A DNA stretch of 30,800 bases from an uncultured Lachnospiraceae bacterium (GTDB lineage Bacteria > Bacillota > Clostridia > Lachnospirales > Lachnospiraceae): positions 1 through 30,800 of the forward strand of contig CARUOB010000035.1 in NCBI GenBank assembly GCA_949076555.1, in the 5' to 3' direction. Positions 7,302 to 15,992 of this stretch are shown here, in pieces. Under the pieces are notes generated by a model. It was not told the origin of the DNA. It did no database searches and saw only the letters and a program-made list of their open reading frames with translations. A program made the translations under genes and the position numbers. How positions within the stretch are numbered: the stretch's first letter is position 1; the number at the start of each line of letters is the position of its first letter.

Positions 7302-8363
7302 TTGAGAGATTATACATACGAGAATAGATGGAAGAGTCTGCTGACACCTGAAATCGTTGGATATTTGACTGCGATACATGAGTTTAGGGGAGAACAGCGT
7401 TTGATAGCGGACAGATATGCGGATGTTTTGGAAGATTTGGTGCAGATTGCGAAAATACAGAGTACCGAAAGCTCAAACAGAATTGAAGGAATATATACGT
7501 CTGATGAACAGTTAAGAAAACTGGTTTTAGATAAGACGAAACCCAGATCAAGGAGTGAAAGGGAAATTGCCGGTTACAGGGATGTACTGAATACAATCCA
7601 TGAGAACTATGCGCATATTCCCATGAAATCTGCATTTGTATTACAATTGCACAGAGACTTGTATAAGTTTGAAGGTGGAGGTGCGGGTGGAAGCTACAAG
7701 GCGGCTGACAATGTGATAGAGGAACAGGATGAAGCGGGTAATAAAACAGTGAGGTTTCAGCCCGTTCCGGCATGGGAAACGCAGGAGTCGGTGGAACAGC
7801 TGTGCGAGGCGTATAGAAAAGCAGAGGAGGAAGGAGAGGCAGATTTACTGCTGATTATTCCTATGTTTGTTCTGGATTTTTTGTGCATCCATCCTTTTAG
7901 AGACGGAAATGGGAGGATGAGCAGACTGCTGACACTTCTCCTGTTGTACAGAGCGGGATATTTTGTAGGTAAATATGTCAGCATAGAAAAATTAATTGAG
8001 CAGTCTAAAGACACTTATTATGAGGCGCTGGCGGACAGCTCATCGGACTGGCATGAAGGACGAAACGACTACAGTTCATTTGTAAAATATATGTTTGGCG
8101 TTATTGTGGCGGCTTACAGAGAATTTTTTGAAAGGACGAAAACGGTTACCAGGCATAGGATGTCAAAACCAGACAGAATTGCAGAAGAAATAAAGAATCG
8201 TATTGGAGTGGTGACGAAAAAGCAACTGGTACAGCTGTTTTCGGATATCAGTCAGACCACGATTCAACGGACATTGAATGATTTGGTAAAAGATGGAAGG
8301 ATTATTAAAATAGGCGGCGGCAGATATACCAAATACAAATGGAACTGGGAGGATGAGGAGTGA
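7302..8363 (+). CDS. Fic family protein, N-terminal inhibitory motif, C-terminal winged helix
   Basis: The product (about 353 residues) is a Fic-fold enzyme, a family that usually transfers AMP from ATP to a protein hydroxyl. The active-site motif HPFRDGNGR (197-205) is intact. SNRIEG (58-63) fits the (S/T)xxxE(G/N) inhibition motif; its place before the Fic core makes this a class II, self-restrained Fic protein. Residues about 285-353 look like a winged helix (TKKQLVQLFSDISQTTIQRTLNDLVKDGRI), so DNA binding or autoregulation is possible. I prefer the TTG at 7302, since GGAGG sits 8 bases ahead; the ATG at 7278 has no visible ribosome site. It is first in the operon and overlaps hsdM. Target unknown. 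Confidence 0.85.
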   Translation: MRDYTYENRWKSLLTPEIVGYLTAIHEFRGEQRLIADRYADVLEDLVQIAKIQSTESSNRIEGIYTSDEQLRKLVLDKTKPRSRSEREIAGYRDVLNTIHENYAHIPMKSAFVLQLHRDLYKFEGGGAGGSYKAADNVIEEQDEAGNKTVRFQPVPAWETQESVEQLCEAYRKAEEEGEADLLLIIPMFVLDFLCIHPFRDGNGRMSRLLTLLLLYRAGYFVGKYVSIEKLIEQSKDTYYEALADSSSDWHEGRNDYSSFVKYMFGVIVAAYREFFERTKTVTRHRMSKPDRIAEEIKNRIGVVTKKQLVQLFSDISQTTIQRTLNDLVKDGRIIKIGGGRYTKYKWNWEDEE

Positions 8364-9868
8364 TGGTTACAGGTGAGTTAAGAAATAAAATTGATGCTCT
8401 TTGGGATGCGTTTGCGGCTGGCGGTCTTGTGAATCCGCTGGAAGTGATTGAGCAGGTTACCTATTTGATATTTATTCGCGATTTAGATGTTTCGGATACT
8501 ATGCGGGAAAAAGAGAGCGTTATGCTTGGACTGCCCTTTCAGAGTATTTTTGCCGGGAAGATTAAGGTGGGAGACAGAGAGCTGGATGGCAGGAACTTGA
8601 AATGGTCTGTGTTCCATGATTTTCCGGCTCAGAAAATGTACTCGGTTATGCAGGAATGGGTATTTCCGTTTATTAAAAACTTACATGGGGATAAGGAAAG
8701 CGCATATTCAAAATATATGGATGACGCTATTTTTAAGGTGCCGACACCGCTTCTATTGTCTAAGGTAGTGGACGCATTGGATGATATTTTTATATTGATG
8801 GAGCAGGCGAAAGAGCTGGACATCAGAGGGGATGTGTATGAATACCTGCTCTCTAAGATTGCGCAATCCGGGTTGAATGGACAATTTCGCACGCCAAGGC
8901 ATATTATTCGTATGATGGTGGAACTGATGGAACCTTCCCCCGATGATATGATATGTGATCCGGCATGTGGAACCTCGGGATTTCTTGTGGCGGCGGGGGA
9001 ATATTTGAAAGAACGGCGGAAAGAAGAAATTTTTTACGATAAAGTAAAGAGAGATCACTATATGAGCGGCATGTTTCATGGATATGATATGGATAGAACC
9101 ATGCTGCGCATTGGCGCAATGAATATGATGACACACGGGGTAGAAAACCCTTTTATCGAGTACAGGGACAGTTTGTCGGAGCAAAATGCCGACAAGGACA
9201 AATATTCCCTGATATTAGCTAATCCGCCGTTTAAAGGAAGTCTGGATGCGGAAGCTGTGTCCGGAGATTTGCTTAAAGTATGTAAAACAAAGAAAACAGA
9301 GCTGCTGTTTCTGGCGTTGTTTGTAAGGATGATGAAAGTGGGAGGAAGATGTGCCTGCATCGTTCCTGACGGTGTGCTGTTCGGTTCCTCCAAAGCGCAT
9401 AAGGATATCAGAAGAGAACTGTTGGAAAATCAGAGAATGGAAGCCGTGATTTCCATGCCGCCCGGCGTGTTTAAGCCCTATGCAGGTGTTTCTACGGGGA
9501 TTCTTATATTTACAAAGACCAATCACGGGGGGACGGATCAGGTATGGTTCTATGATATGCAGGCGGACGGGTTCAGCCTTGACGATAAGAGAAGCCCTGT
9601 AAATGAAAATGATATTCCTGATATCATAGAACGCTTTCATAACAGGGATGGGGAGAAAAAGAGGGAGAGAACGGAAAAGTCTTTCTTTGTATCGAAGCAG
9701 GAGATTGTGGATAATGAATACGATCTGTCGGTCAACAAATATAAAAGGATGGAATATGTGCCGGTAGTATACCCGCCGACAGAGGAAATACTCGGGCAGA
9801 TATTTGAACTGGACAGGCAGATTGGGGTGGAGCTGGAGGAACTAAAGGAGATGCTGGCGGAGCCGTAG
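8363..9868 (+). CDS. hsdM: Type I restriction-modification DNA methyltransferase subunit HsdM
   Basis: The 501-residue adenine-N6 methyltransferase subunit protects host DNA and is the core of the restriction complex. An N-terminal helical HsdM_N domain (about 5-140) precedes the catalytic domain. GQFRTPRHI (173-181), the SAM-binding motif DPACGTSGF (199-207) and the catalytic motif NPPF (287-290) are all intact. The ATG at 8363 shares its A with the fic stop (TGATG), and GGAGGATGAGGAG lies just upstream, so translation is coupled to fic. A GTG one codon earlier is also possible. HsdS follows after 65 bases, in which only an 11-codon reading frame (9880-9915) is visible. Confidence 0.95.
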   Translation: MVTGELRNKIDALWDAFAAGGLVNPLEVIEQVTYLIFIRDLDVSDTMREKESVMLGLPFQSIFAGKIKVGDRELDGRNLKWSVFHDFPAQKMYSVMQEWVFPFIKNLHGDKESAYSKYMDDAIFKVPTPLLLSKVVDALDDIFILMEQAKELDIRGDVYEYLLSKIAQSGLNGQFRTPRHIIRMMVELMEPSPDDMICDPACGTSGFLVAAGEYLKERRKEEIFYDKVKRDHYMSGMFHGYDMDRTMLRIGAMNMMTHGVENPFIEYRDSLSEQNADKDKYSLILANPPFKGSLDAEAVSGDLLKVCKTKKTELLFLALFVRMMKVGGRCACIVPDGVLFGSSKAHKDIRRELLENQRMEAVISMPPGVFKPYAGVSTGILIFTKTNHGGTDQVWFYDMQADGFSLDDKRSPVNENDIPDIIERFHNRDGEKKRERTEKSFFVSKQEIVDNEYDLSVNKYKRMEYVPVVYPPTEEILGQIFELDRQIGVELEELKEMLAEP

Positions 9869-9933
9869 ACGGTGGCAGATGAATCTGGATAAGATGGTTT
9901 CTGTCATTAAGTAAGCGATTGGGAGGATGAATA

Positions 9934-11061
9934 ATGAAGCGGGTAAAATTAGGAGAGATATGTGAGGTGGTCTCTGGAAGCACTCCTAAGACAAATATAG
10001 CCGAGTATTGGGATGGAGATCTTGAGTGGATAACCCCGGCAGAGCTGGACGATGAAACTTATATTATCAAAGAGAGTCATAGAAAAATAACACGTGCTGC
10101 GGTTCAAAAAACAGGTTTGAAGCCTTTTCCAAAGGGAACTGTCATTTTATCTTCAAGAGCACCGATTGGTAAGGTTGCTATTGCCGGTAAAGAGATGTAT
10201 TGTAATCAAGGGTTTAAAAATCTTATCTGTTCGGAAAGCGTGGATAATAGATATTTGTATTGGTATCTCAAAGGACATACGGATTATTTGAATGCATTAG
10301 GCAGGGGTGCAACATTTAAGGAACTATCTAAAAACATTGTGGAGAATATTGAGATTCCTTTACCCGAGTTGGATAAGCAAATTATGTATTCCAATATATT
10401 AAAAAAGTGTTGCGATATAATGATGGCATTGAAGCAACAGATGACCCAGTACGAGCTGCTTATCAAATCCCGATTTGTGGAACTTTTTGGAGATCCAGTA
10501 CAGAATCCGAAAAATTTTCCTGTTTTCCGAATGGATGAGGTTGTTTTGTTTCAGGGAGGAAGCCAGCCGGATAAAAAATATTTTGAATATGAGCCTTCAG
10601 AAGAAAATATCAGATTAATACAAATCAGAGATTATAAATCGGATAAATTTGTAACATATATTCCGAAAAACATGGCAAAGCGGTTTTGCACAAAAAATGA
10701 TATTATGATAGGCAGATATGGGCCTCCGATATTCCAAATTTTAAAGGGCATAGAGGGGGCGTATAATGTGGCATTGATGAAAGCAGTACCGAAGCAAGGC
10801 AATAAAGAATTTATACGTGAGTTTTTAAAACAAGAGTGTTTATTGCGCTATTTGGAGAGCATGTCATCAAGAACAGCAGGACAGGACGGCATTCAAATGG
10901 ATAAATTAAAGGCATACCCGTTTCCTATGCCGCCGATTAAACTGCAGAACGAATTTGCAGAGTTTGTTGCAAAGGTAGACGAATTAAAAGATACGACGCA
11001 GAAATCCATAAATGAACTTCAACTCCTGTTTGACAGTCTGATGCAAAAATATTTTGGCTAA
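9934..11061 (+). CDS. hsdS: Type I restriction-modification specificity subunit HsdS
   Basis: The 375-residue specificity subunit sets which bipartite DNA sequence the HsdMSR complex recognises. It has the usual two-fold build. Target domain 1 (about 1-150) opens with VKLGEICEVVSGSTPKT and ends at the central conserved helix (LPELDKQIMYSNILKKCC to FVELFGDP). Target domain 2 (about 180-335) ends at the distal helix (PIKLQNEFAEFVAKVDELK). ATG 9934 follows GGGAGGATGA. The gene looks visibly more AT-rich than hsdM, common for the fast-changing target domains. No inverted repeats or second hsdS fragment suggesting phase variation were seen. The recognition sequence cannot be deduced by eye. Confidence 0.93.
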   Translation: MKRVKLGEICEVVSGSTPKTNIAEYWDGDLEWITPAELDDETYIIKESHRKITRAAVQKTGLKPFPKGTVILSSRAPIGKVAIAGKEMYCNQGFKNLICSESVDNRYLYWYLKGHTDYLNALGRGATFKELSKNIVENIEIPLPELDKQIMYSNILKKCCDIMMALKQQMTQYELLIKSRFVELFGDPVQNPKNFPVFRMDEVVLFQGGSQPDKKYFEYEPSEENIRLIQIRDYKSDKFVTYIPKNMAKRFCTKNDIMIGRYGPPIFQILKGIEGAYNVALMKAVPKQGNKEFIREFLKQECLLRYLESMSSRTAGQDGIQMDKLKAYPFPMPPIKLQNEFAEFVAKVDELKDTTQKSINELQLLFDSLMQKYFG

Positions 11062-11107
11062 AACAGGTACTCTTTTAAACGGGTGTCTGGCACAATGGAG
11101 GTCCACC

Positions 11108-14100
11108 ATGACTAACTTTGACTATCTAAAAAAGGAAAAACAGTTCGACAGCTTCTCGGAGGTCGCCATATGTTCCGAGAAACTGCTTCCAATTGACAGG
11201 GAAGCCTGTGTCATCAACTGCCGCCGTGCGATGGAGTTTGCCGTCAAATGGCTGTATTCTGTCGACGCATCTTTGCAAAAGCCTTATCAGGATAACTTAC
11301 ATAGCCTGATGAGTACGGAGGAGTTCCGCCTCCTTGTAGATAAGGGGGTGTGGCGGCGGATGGACCTGATTCGTAAAATGGGTAACCGGGCGGCCCATGC
11401 GGGGGCAAAAATTACTTTTGATGAGGCATCTCTCTGCTTACAGAACTTATTTATCTTTCTTGATTTTGTTGCCTGTTGTTATGCGAAGGAGTATGAGGAA
11501 CGCCAATTTGACTTGTCGCTTCTCGGCAAAGGGCTGCCGGAGCAGCAGGTGCCGCACAGAACGTTTGCGGATGTGGATCTGCAGGCGCTAATAGAAGAAA
11601 ATAAGGCTTTGAAAGCGGAGCTTACAAAGAGAAGGGAAAGCAAGCACCCTGCGTATGTGCCTAAGCCGTTGGATTTATCCGAATATAAAACAAGGAAAAT
11701 TTATATTGATTTTATGCTTCGGGATGCGGGCTGGGTTGAGGGGCAGAACTGGCTAAACGAGGTGAAAATAGAGGGGATGCCAAACCAATCGGGGAAAGGA
11801 TATGCGGATTATGTACTCTATGATGATGCGCATAAACCACTTGCCGTTATCGAGGCGAAAAGCGCTTGTGAGGATGTGGCCAGAGGGCGGCAGCAGGCAA
11901 AACTTTATGCAGATATTCTGGAACAGAAATATCAGAGAAGGCCGGTTATTTTTCTGACGAATGGTTTTGACACAAGAATCATAGACGGCCAGTATCCGGA
12001 GAGACAGGTGTCTGGAGTTTATTCCAAAAGGGATTTGGAAAAATGGTTTAACTTGCGAAGTGGACGGACGCCGCTAAAAAATATTGTAGTGGATCAGAAG
12101 ATTGCGGGAAGATACTATCAGGAAGCGGCCATCCGTGCGGTGTGTGACAGCTTTGGAGAGGGAAACCGAAGAAAAGCGCTTCTTGTCATGGCTACAGGAG
12201 CAGGAAAGACCAGAACGGTGATTGCGCTCTGCAAGGCATTGATGCATGCCGGCTGGATCAGAAATGTTCTGTTTCTGGCGGATCGAAATTCTCTGGTTAC
12301 GCAGGCTAAGAGGAGTTTTGTGAATCAGTTTACCGAGGAACTGTCTGTTGTAAACGTGGTGGAGGAAAAAAATAATTATAATGCCAGATGTGTTTTTTCC
12401 ACTTATCAGACGATGATACATCTGATTGATGATGCAGTGGACCAGGAGGGAAAAATTTTTTCCTGCGGACACTTTGACTTGATCATCTGCGATGAAGCGC
12501 ACAGGTCTATTTACAATAAATATAAAGACATTTTTACTTATTTTGACGCTTTGCTGGTGGGATTGACGGCAACGCCGAAAGAGGACATTGATAAAAACAC
12601 ATACTCCATTTTTGATCTGGAGGACGGGGTGCCGACTTACGGTTATGATTTGGCTCAGGCGGTGACGGACGGTTTTTTGGTTGATTATCTGTCGGTGGAG
12701 TCGGAAGTAAAATTTATCGAGCAGGGGATTGCTTACGATGAATTGTCACAGGAAGACAGAGAGGCATATGAGAACACGTTTAAGGATGAGAACGGCAATT
12801 TCCCGGAAAGAATACAGTCCTCAGCTATCAATAAGTGGCTTTTTAATGAGGATACAATTAAGCAGGTTCTCCGCGTTTTGATGAATGAGGGGTTGAAGAT
12901 TGATTATGGACAGAAATTAGGGAAAACGATTATTTTTGCGGTGAACCACAATCATGCAGAAAAAATTTATGAGATTTTCAATAAAGAATACCCCCATTTG
13001 TCCAGGAACGGACAGGATTTTGCGAGGGTGATAGATAACCGTACGGAGTATGCGCAAAAGGCGATAGATGAGTTTGCGGAGGCTGGGAAACTGCCGCAGA
13101 TTGCTATTTCTGTGGACATGCTGGATACGGGGATAGACGTGCCGGAAGTGTTAAATCTTGTCTTTTTCAAAAAGGTGTTAAGCCGGGCGAAATTTTGGCA
13201 GATGATTGGCCGGGGCACCAGATTGTGTCCGGGATTGGTGGATGGGGAGGATAAGCAGAAGTTCTATATCTTTGATTTTTGCGGCAACTTTGCTTTTTTC
13301 AGGGTTAACGAAGGGAAACCGACTGCGAACCAGATGGCATTGCAAAGCGCAATTTTTAATCTGGAATTTCAGATTGCCTATAAACTGCAGGATGCAGGCC
13401 GCCAGGTAAATCGACTGATTGCGTATCGGGAAAAACTGGTTGAGACGATGAGAGGCAAGGTACAAGAACTGAACAGAGAAAGCTTCACGGTAAGGCAGCA
13501 CCTAAAGCATGTTGAAATGTACTCTGATGTGAGCGGCTACCAGTCTATCAGCTATGAGGATACGCAGACGGTCAAGGAGGAGCTTGCGCCGCTTATTCTG
13601 CCGGATCAGGATGAGTCCTGCGCGGTACGTTTTGATGCACTGATGTACGGCATGGAACTGGCATATTTGTCAGATAAGACGTATACCAGGGCAAAAGGTG
13701 ATCTGCTGAAACATGTGAAGGCAATAGCGGGTGTGGCCAATATCCCGGAAATTCAGGCAAAAACAGATCTGATTCAAAAAATCCTGCAGACGGGTTATTT
13801 GGACAATGCCGGACTTGATGAGTTTGAATATATCCGTGAGGAGCTTCGCAGTCTGATGAAGTATATTCCGCAGAAAGTGGCTATGTATGAGACAAATTTC
13901 GCGGACGATATTTTGTCAACAGAGTGGCATGAGGCGGAACTGGAAAGCGGTGATTTAAAAAATTATAAGGAGAAAGCGGAGTATTATATCCGCCAGAATC
14001 AGAATCATATTGCCATTGTGAAATTAAGAGGCAATAAACCTCTCAGTGACTTTGATGTGCAGTCGCTTGAGGAAATCCTCTGGGGAGAGATTGGAACCAG

Positions 14101-14416
14101 AGAAGATTATGAGAGAGAGTACGGGGAGAAACCTCTTGGAGAGTTTGTACGGGAAATTGTCGGGCTGGATATGAACGCGGCGAAAGAGGCGTTTGCGGAA
14201 TATCTGAATGGTTCGAAGATGGACAGCAGGCAGATTTATTTTGTGAATCAAATCGTCGAATATATTGTTCATAACGGGTTGCTAAAAGACTTTTCTGTTT
14301 TACAGCATACGCCCTTCACAGATAAAGGGAGTGTGGTAGAAATCTTTACGGACATGAATGTCTGGACAGGAATCCGAAAGGTAATTGAACAGATCAACGC
14401 CAACGCAATGGCCTGA
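11108..14416 (+). CDS. hsdR: Type I restriction endonuclease subunit HsdR
   Basis: The 1102-residue motor and nuclease subunit completes the system. In order: an N-terminal DUF4145-like helical domain (about 25-130), a coiled stretch, then the PD-(D/E)XK nuclease (about 195-300) with YADYVL (Asp234) and VIEAK (Glu249, Lys251). The SF2 helicase follows, with Q-motif RYYQEAAI, Walker A ATGAGKT (362-368), DEAH (462-465), TATP (487-490) and VDMLDTGIDVPEV...QMIGRGTRL of the second RecA lobe. A C-terminal EcoEI-type R domain follows. ATG 11108 comes after TGGAGG. All catalytic residues are present, so the system looks functional. It lies 46 bases after hsdS and closes the operon; no convincing terminator follows (only an 8-bp inverted repeat over the stop). 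Confidence 0.95.
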   Translation: MTNFDYLKKEKQFDSFSEVAICSEKLLPIDREACVINCRRAMEFAVKWLYSVDASLQKPYQDNLHSLMSTEEFRLLVDKGVWRRMDLIRKMGNRAAHAGAKITFDEASLCLQNLFIFLDFVACCYAKEYEERQFDLSLLGKGLPEQQVPHRTFADVDLQALIEENKALKAELTKRRESKHPAYVPKPLDLSEYKTRKIYIDFMLRDAGWVEGQNWLNEVKIEGMPNQSGKGYADYVLYDDAHKPLAVIEAKSACEDVARGRQQAKLYADILEQKYQRRPVIFLTNGFDTRIIDGQYPERQVSGVYSKRDLEKWFNLRSGRTPLKNIVVDQKIAGRYYQEAAIRAVCDSFGEGNRRKALLVMATGAGKTRTVIALCKALMHAGWIRNVLFLADRNSLVTQAKRSFVNQFTEELSVVNVVEEKNNYNARCVFSTYQTMIHLIDDAVDQEGKIFSCGHFDLIICDEAHRSIYNKYKDIFTYFDALLVGLTATPKEDIDKNTYSIFDLEDGVPTYGYDLAQAVTDGFLVDYLSVESEVKFIEQGIAYDELSQEDREAYENTFKDENGNFPERIQSSAINKWLFNEDTIKQVLRVLMNEGLKIDYGQKLGKTIIFAVNHNHAEKIYEIFNKEYPHLSRNGQDFARVIDNRTEYAQKAIDEFAEAGKLPQIAISVDMLDTGIDVPEVLNLVFFKKVLSRAKFWQMIGRGTRLCPGLVDGEDKQKFYIFDFCGNFAFFRVNEGKPTANQMALQSAIFNLEFQIAYKLQDAGRQVNRLIAYREKLVETMRGKVQELNRESFTVRQHLKHVEMYSDVSGYQSISYEDTQTVKEELAPLILPDQDESCAVRFDALMYGMELAYLSDKTYTRAKGDLLKHVKAIAGVANIPEIQAKTDLIQKILQTGYLDNAGLDEFEYIREELRSLMKYIPQKVAMYETNFADDILSTEWHEAELESGDLKNYKEKAEYYIRQNQNHIAIVKLRGNKPLSDFDVQSLEEILWGEIGTREDYEREYGEKPLGEFVREIVGLDMNAAKEAFAEYLNGSKMDSRQIYFVNQIVEYIVHNGLLKDFSVLQHTPFTDKGSVVEIFTDMNVWTGIRKVIEQINANAMA

Positions 14417-14561
14417 CGTTTCAGCAGGCCATCCGGCAGGGGACCGATGCAGGGAAAGACAGCCCATGTGAAAGCGGAAATGGTTATTACCTCGAAGCCT
14501 TCCGGGATATCTGCGGCAGGATCATAGATCCGCGATCAGATAGGCAAAGTTAAAATTCACA

Positions 14562-14590
14562 TTGTTTTAAGCAAAGAGCTAAGATATAAT
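14562..14590 (+). promoter_or_regulatory. Promoter before the nuclease-like relic
   Basis: TTGTTT (14562-14567) and a perfect TATAAT (14585-14590) are 17 bases apart, 62 bases before the GTG start of the next reading frame. The 235-base gap between hsdR and that gene otherwise shows only a short inverted repeat at its beginning. Confidence 0.55.
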
Positions 14591-14651
14591 ATAAATGTGG
14601 TCGGATACCTTTTTGTTGATGACGATATTCCAAACAAAAAGGAGGAAGTCC

Positions 14652-15056
14652 GTGGATACAGAATTGAAAAATGCGGTAAAAGCGACAGATACGAAGGCAC
14701 AGTATGATGAGAGTGCCAAACGGCTGTTAGGACAAAAAAGTATACTGGCACATATACTGCTGCTTGGAGCGTTGCTGTCAAAAGAACTTACGATAGATGA
14801 GAAGCTAAATATCATTGGAAATGAATACGATATACCTATTGAGGAGAGTTTTAGAAAGGATGTGAGCGTTATGTGTAATCTGAGTCAGGGCATCGAGGAT
14901 AAGGGAATTGCGATTGGCGAAGCAGCGGCAGAAGCAAGAATAATTCTAACAATGCATAGTAATGGATTTACAGCAGAACAGATAGCGTCTGCTATTAATA
15001 AGGGTATAGAAGATGTAGAAGCTATTATCAAGGGTAAAGAATTGGAACTTGCGTAA
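14652..15056 (+). CDS. Internally deleted PD-(D/E)XK nuclease/transposase-family (Rpn-like) relic
   Basis: This 134-residue protein resembles the two ends of a much longer family common in Lachnospiraceae (about 300 residues or more). The opening (TDTKAQYDESAKRLLGQKSILAHIL) is like the N-terminus. From residue about 44 (LLSKELTIDEKLNIIGNEYDIPIEE ... VSVMCNLSQGIEDKGIAIGEAAAEARI) it is like the C-terminal tail. The catalytic core normally between them is missing, and the frame is kept. The GTG at 14652 has an excellent AAAGGAGG, with a good promoter upstream and a terminator downstream, so it may still be expressed. The family assignment is from memory of its sequence style, not a search. A functional small protein derived from the parent is the alternative. 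Confidence 0.6.
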   Translation: MDTELKNAVKATDTKAQYDESAKRLLGQKSILAHILLLGALLSKELTIDEKLNIIGNEYDIPIEESFRKDVSVMCNLSQGIEDKGIAIGEAAAEARIILTMHSNGFTAEQIASAINKGIEDVEAIIKGKELELA

Positions 15057-15071
15057 AAACAGGTTATGAAA

Positions 15072-15106
15072 TGCCTCCAAGCAATCAAAGGTTTGGAGGT
15101 GTTTTT
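15072..15106 (+). terminator. Intrinsic terminator after the relic gene
   Basis: TGCCTCCAAGC (15072-15082) pairs with GTTTGGAGGTG (15091-15101), including G-U pairs at the ends, around an 8-base loop and is followed by TTTTT. It lies 15 bases after the stop codon. Confidence 0.75.
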
Positions 15107-15155
15107 AAAGTTTCAAATATATTTGACCGATTTTAGATGAGAGGATACCGCGCCT

Positions 15156-15770
15156 ATGGCACTTGAAAACAAACTGAATATAACCGATTCTGCACAGCTT
15201 GCCCGCACGGAGGAAAAAATGAGCAAGAAACGGGCGGCGCAGCTTTTTGAAAGCGGATATTTACGCACATTAAAGGCGGGAACACTGGAAAGTCTGATCA
15301 GTATACACAAATATCTCTTTGGGGATATTTATGACTTTGCGGGAAAAGTCAGAGAAGTGAATATTGCAAAAGGAAATTTCAGGTTTGCGCCAGTGGCCTA
15401 TTTACAGGAAGCGCTCAGAAACATTGAGAGAATGCCTCAGACAACGTTTGATGAGGTGGTAGAGAAGTATGTGGAGATGAATGCGGCGCATCCTTTTCGG
15501 GAGGGAAACGGCAGGGCGATGAGAATCTGGCTGGATTTCATTCTTTATCAGGAACTTAAAATGGTGGTGGACTGGAGCCGGATCGATAAGGAGGATTATC
15601 TGCTTGCTATGGAGAGGAGTCCGATCAGGGATATTGAGATTAAATATCTCCTAAAAGGCGCTTTGACGGACAAAACAGAAGACCGGGAAATCTACATGAA
15701 GGGGATTGACCACAGCTATTATTATGAGGGATACACGGCCTATAAAACGGCAGAGCTGTTAGATGACTGA
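15156..15770 (+). CDS. Fic family protein, C-terminal inhibitory motif (class III-like)
   Basis: The 204-residue compact Fic protein has the active-site motif HPFREGNGR (112-120). It carries Glu where most AMP-transferring Fic enzymes have Asp, and the catalytic His112 and Arg120 are present. Near the end, SYYYEG (187-192) fits the (S/T)xxxE(G/N) inhibition motif. A C-terminal location is typical of single-domain class III Fic proteins such as the Neisseria enzyme, which are held inactive by this helix. That would explain why no separate antitoxin gene lies next to it. GAGAGG precedes ATG 15156 at a slightly long spacing. The substrate is unknown. It is the second Fic gene within 8 kb and is not similar to the first outside the core motif. 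Confidence 0.87.
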   Translation: MALENKLNITDSAQLARTEEKMSKKRAAQLFESGYLRTLKAGTLESLISIHKYLFGDIYDFAGKVREVNIAKGNFRFAPVAYLQEALRNIERMPQTTFDEVVEKYVEMNAAHPFREGNGRAMRIWLDFILYQELKMVVDWSRIDKEDYLLAMERSPIRDIEIKYLLKGALTDKTEDREIYMKGIDHSYYYEGYTAYKTAELLDD

Positions 15771-15803
15771 AACGGAGGAAAAGCCTTCCTGTCTGAAAAG
15801 AGC

Positions 15804-15866
15804 AGCGCCAACGTAATGGTCTGGCGCTTTCCGTGGGATTGCCCTTTGGCAAACTGTAGAAATCCC
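15804..15866 (+). other. Hairpin-rich intergenic segment
   Basis: The 222-base gap after the second fic gene contains AGCGCCA/TGGCGCT (15804-15810 with 15822-15828), then GGGATT/AATCCC (15835-15840 with 15861-15866) enclosing TTGCC/GGCAA (15839-15843 with 15848-15852). The first hairpin is followed by only three T bases, so it is at best a weak terminator for the fic gene. No gene is visible here. Confidence 0.4.
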
Positions 15867-15992
15867 GCAAACATGCCGATATATCTATATAACAGACGCA
15901 ACCGGATATCCCGCTCCCAAAACTTACAGAACAGGATATTCATAAAACAACGGACACAAGGATGTGTCTTACCATCAAAAGGAAGTGATACT

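Noticed and set aside
9880..9915. Eleven-codon reading frame between hsdM and hsdS.
   Set aside because: It has no good ribosome site and is too short to separate from chance.
14408..14432. Inverted repeat ATGGCCTG/CAGGCCAT over the hsdR stop as a terminator.
   Set aside because: The stem is only 8 bp and no T-run follows.
14397..15830. Similar segments near 14397-14420 and 15805-15828 (CGCCAACG-AATGG-CTG).
   Set aside because: Sixteen of 18 bases match, which is expected by chance many times over among all pairs in a window this long; the first copy is also coding sequence of hsdR.
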